Below the pieces are notes generated by a model. That model saw only the letters and a list, made by a program, of their open reading frames with translations. It was not told where the DNA came from and searched no databases. Positions 7,075 to 8,049 of a DNA stretch of 8,049 bases are shown piece after piece; the stretch's first letter is position 1, and each line of letters opens with the position of its first letter. The DNA is taken from positions 1 through 8,049 of the forward strand of contig PWZW01000212.1 of the NCBI GenBank assembly GCA_003567255.1. The letters are read 5' to 3'. This stretch comes from Puniceicoccaceae bacterium. Lineage in GTDB: Bacteria; Verrucomicrobiota; Verrucomicrobiia; Opitutales; Coraliomargaritaceae. The position numbers and the translations under genes are program-made.

Positions 7075-7845
7075 TTACTCAAAGCGGTACACGAAATTTT
7101 CAAACCGCAGGTCCAGTGGCGTACCCCCGAGTCCTGTGATCAGCTGAGTGAAAGCAGCTTTGGCCCGGGCCATGTTTGCTTGCAGGGTTTCGATCGAGGT
7201 TGGCTTGGGGCGGACCCCATTGGCAAAGTCCACCCCGAAGCAGGCCAAGGCGTAGGGCAACTCCAACTCATTCGCGAGAACCGCTTCCGGACCGCAGGTT
7301 TGGGAGAGGAAATCCACGCCTGCCCGCCGAAATTGGCGGATCTCCGCCTTGGTGTTAAAACGTGGACCGAGCGCGTGGGCGTAGAGTCCGGTCCGGGGTG
7401 CGGTGCCGGCGGACTCCCAGACCGATTTAATCGCCTCGCTCAACCCCTGATGAAACAGCGAACCGGCCAGTAAGTGTCCCCGCTCCGGCGCGCCTTCACG
7501 ATCGAATAGTGAACAGGCGGTACCGTCTCCCAACCGGTTTTCGGTAAAAAGAAGGTCATCCGCAATCAAGGGAACCCCAATCTCCCAATCCGGGTTCACC
7601 ACGCCACAAACGCTGCACGAAATCACCGCCTCGGCTCCCGCCTCCTTCAGCGCAAGCAGATTGGCACGATGATTGATGTGATGAGGTAGTTGGGCGTGGC
7701 CTGCGCCGTGCCGTGGCAACAGCAGTGCATCACTCCCGTTTACTTGACCGCTCAGGTAGGTCACTTTGCCAAAGCGGTTGCTCACCGTTACAGCGCGAAA
7801 GTCCGGAAAATCATAAAAGCCGGATCCAGTAATAAATGCCTTCAT
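7075..7845 (-). CDS. MTAP-like purine nucleoside phosphorylase
   Basis: A 256-residue member of the PNP/MTAP (PNP_UDP_1) family, which uses phosphate to split a purine nucleoside into base and ribose 1-phosphate. The phosphate and ribose sites are recognisable: GSGF (7-10), PRHGAGH (44-50), and PHHINHRANLLALKEAG (54-70), which matches the MTAP pattern closely. GPRFNTKAEIRQFRRAG (160-176) and CGPEAVLANELELPYA (184-199) follow. GVDF (204-207) puts Asp206 where MTAP has Asp and 6-oxopurine phosphorylases have Asn, which suggests a 6-aminopurine (adenine) substrate. The length is slightly short for the family (about 260-300). It begins 8 nt after the upstream glycosyltransferase stop, with no Shine-Dalgarno site, and ends 1 nt before the DUF2064 gene. 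In this setting the substrate may be a 5'-arsenical adenosine instead of methylthioadenosine. That is inference; ordinary MTA salvage remains possible. Confidence 0.88.
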   Translation of the reverse strand: MKAFITGSGFYDFPDFRAVTVSNRFGKVTYLSGQVNGSDALLLPRHGAGHAQLPHHINHRANLLALKEAGAEAVISCSVCGVVNPDWEIGVPLIADDLLFTENRLGDGTACSLFDREGAPERGHLLAGSLFHQGLSEAIKSVWESAGTAPRTGLYAHALGPRFNTKAEIRQFRRAGVDFLSQTCGPEAVLANELELPYALACFGVDFANGVRPKPTSIETLQANMARAKAAFTQLITGLGGTPLDLRFENFVYRFE

Positions 7846-7853
7846 TATATTTT

Positions 7854-8049
7854 TCAGGGATGTTTGTTTTGAAGATAAGCAAGGGTGAGTCGAACATCAC
7901 GCAAGGTCTGTCGCAGGGCACCGCGGTGTTCAAAGCGGCGAGCGGAGCTCCATACCGGCGGTTCAAGTAACCTCGTCTTTCCGAGACGTGCAAGCCGACG
8001 GGAAAATTCCAAGTCTTCAAAGATTTGTCTTTGAGGAAATCCGCCCAGG
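7854..8049 (-). CDS. TIGR04283-type family 2 glycosyltransferase, C-terminal fragment
   Basis: Only the last 64 residues are in the window; the gene enters from beyond base 8049, with the first complete codon at 8048-8046. The visible part reads LGGFPQRQIFEDLEFSRRL at its start. The GGFP block followed by ED-x-EFSRRL is typical of GT2 enzymes of the TIGR04283 group, where the ED pair lies near the acceptor site. LGKTRLLEPPVWSSARRFE then matches the group's LLDPPV-x-x-SARR-x-E region closely. TIGR04283 proteins are annotated as arsenosugar biosynthesis glycosyltransferases and commonly accompany TIGR04282 proteins, one of which is encoded two genes downstream. The stop is 8 nt before the phosphorylase start, so the three genes form one operon. 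Identification rests on a short fragment, but agreement in sequence and neighbourhood is good. Confidence 0.82.
   Translation of the reverse strand, partial: LGGFPQRQIFEDLEFSRRLARLGKTRLLEPPVWSSARRFEHRGALRQTLRDVRLTLAYLQNKHP

Noticed and set aside
7811..8020. 69-codon minus-strand frame starting MKTWNF at the right edge
   Set aside because: A different frame of the same strand carries the recognisable GT2 C-terminus (GGFP, ED-x-EFSRRL, SARR), so this frame is a shadow.

Overview
The window (about 8 kb, moderately GC-rich) holds seven protein-coding genes in compact bacterial arrangement and no RNA genes, insertion sequences or CRISPR arrays that I can see. Protein style suggests a Verrucomicrobiota bacterium of the class Opitutae, possibly marine. 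The pointers are a pyrophosphate-type phosphofructokinase with GGDD and PKTIDND motifs, a RimK with an extra C-terminal domain, weak or absent Shine-Dalgarno sequences before most starts, and a likely arsenosugar gene set. This placement is inference from protein character, not from a marker gene.

Region 1 (1-2040, minus strand): pfp (PPi-dependent phosphofructokinase) is followed after 34 nt by nadK (NAD kinase, cut by the window edge, GTG start). A terminator-shaped hairpin with a U-tract sits upstream of pfp, and an upstream segment can pair with its 3' arm, so it looks like an attenuator or a boundary terminator. Region 2 (2041-2126) is a short divergent regulatory gap with a direct repeat and a small palindrome.

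Region 3 (2127-3992, plus strand): a full-length, two-domain SppA signal peptide peptidase with the Lys/Ser catalytic dyad intact. It converges on the next operon with only 23 nt between stop codons.

Region 4 (4016-6266, minus strand): a rimK-like ATP-grasp ligase fused to a C-terminal RCK_C (TrkA_C) domain, overlapping by 8 nt a zinc-dependent deacylase of the succinylglutamate desuccinylase/aspartoacylase family. One enzyme makes amide bonds to an amino acid and the other is of a type that hydrolyses such amides, so they may act as a forward/reverse pair.

Region 5 (6447-8049, minus strand): three tightly packed genes encode the C-terminal end of a TIGR04283-type GT2 glycosyltransferase, an MTAP-like purine nucleoside phosphorylase, and a TIGR04282/DUF2064 GT-A-fold transferase. 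Both transferase families are associated with arsenosugar biosynthesis (ArsM/ArsS neighbourhoods). The phosphorylase fits chemically, because the ArsS product is a 5'-modified 5'-deoxyadenosine resembling methylthioadenosine. This is the most interesting part of the window; any arsS or arsM would lie beyond base 8049 or elsewhere.
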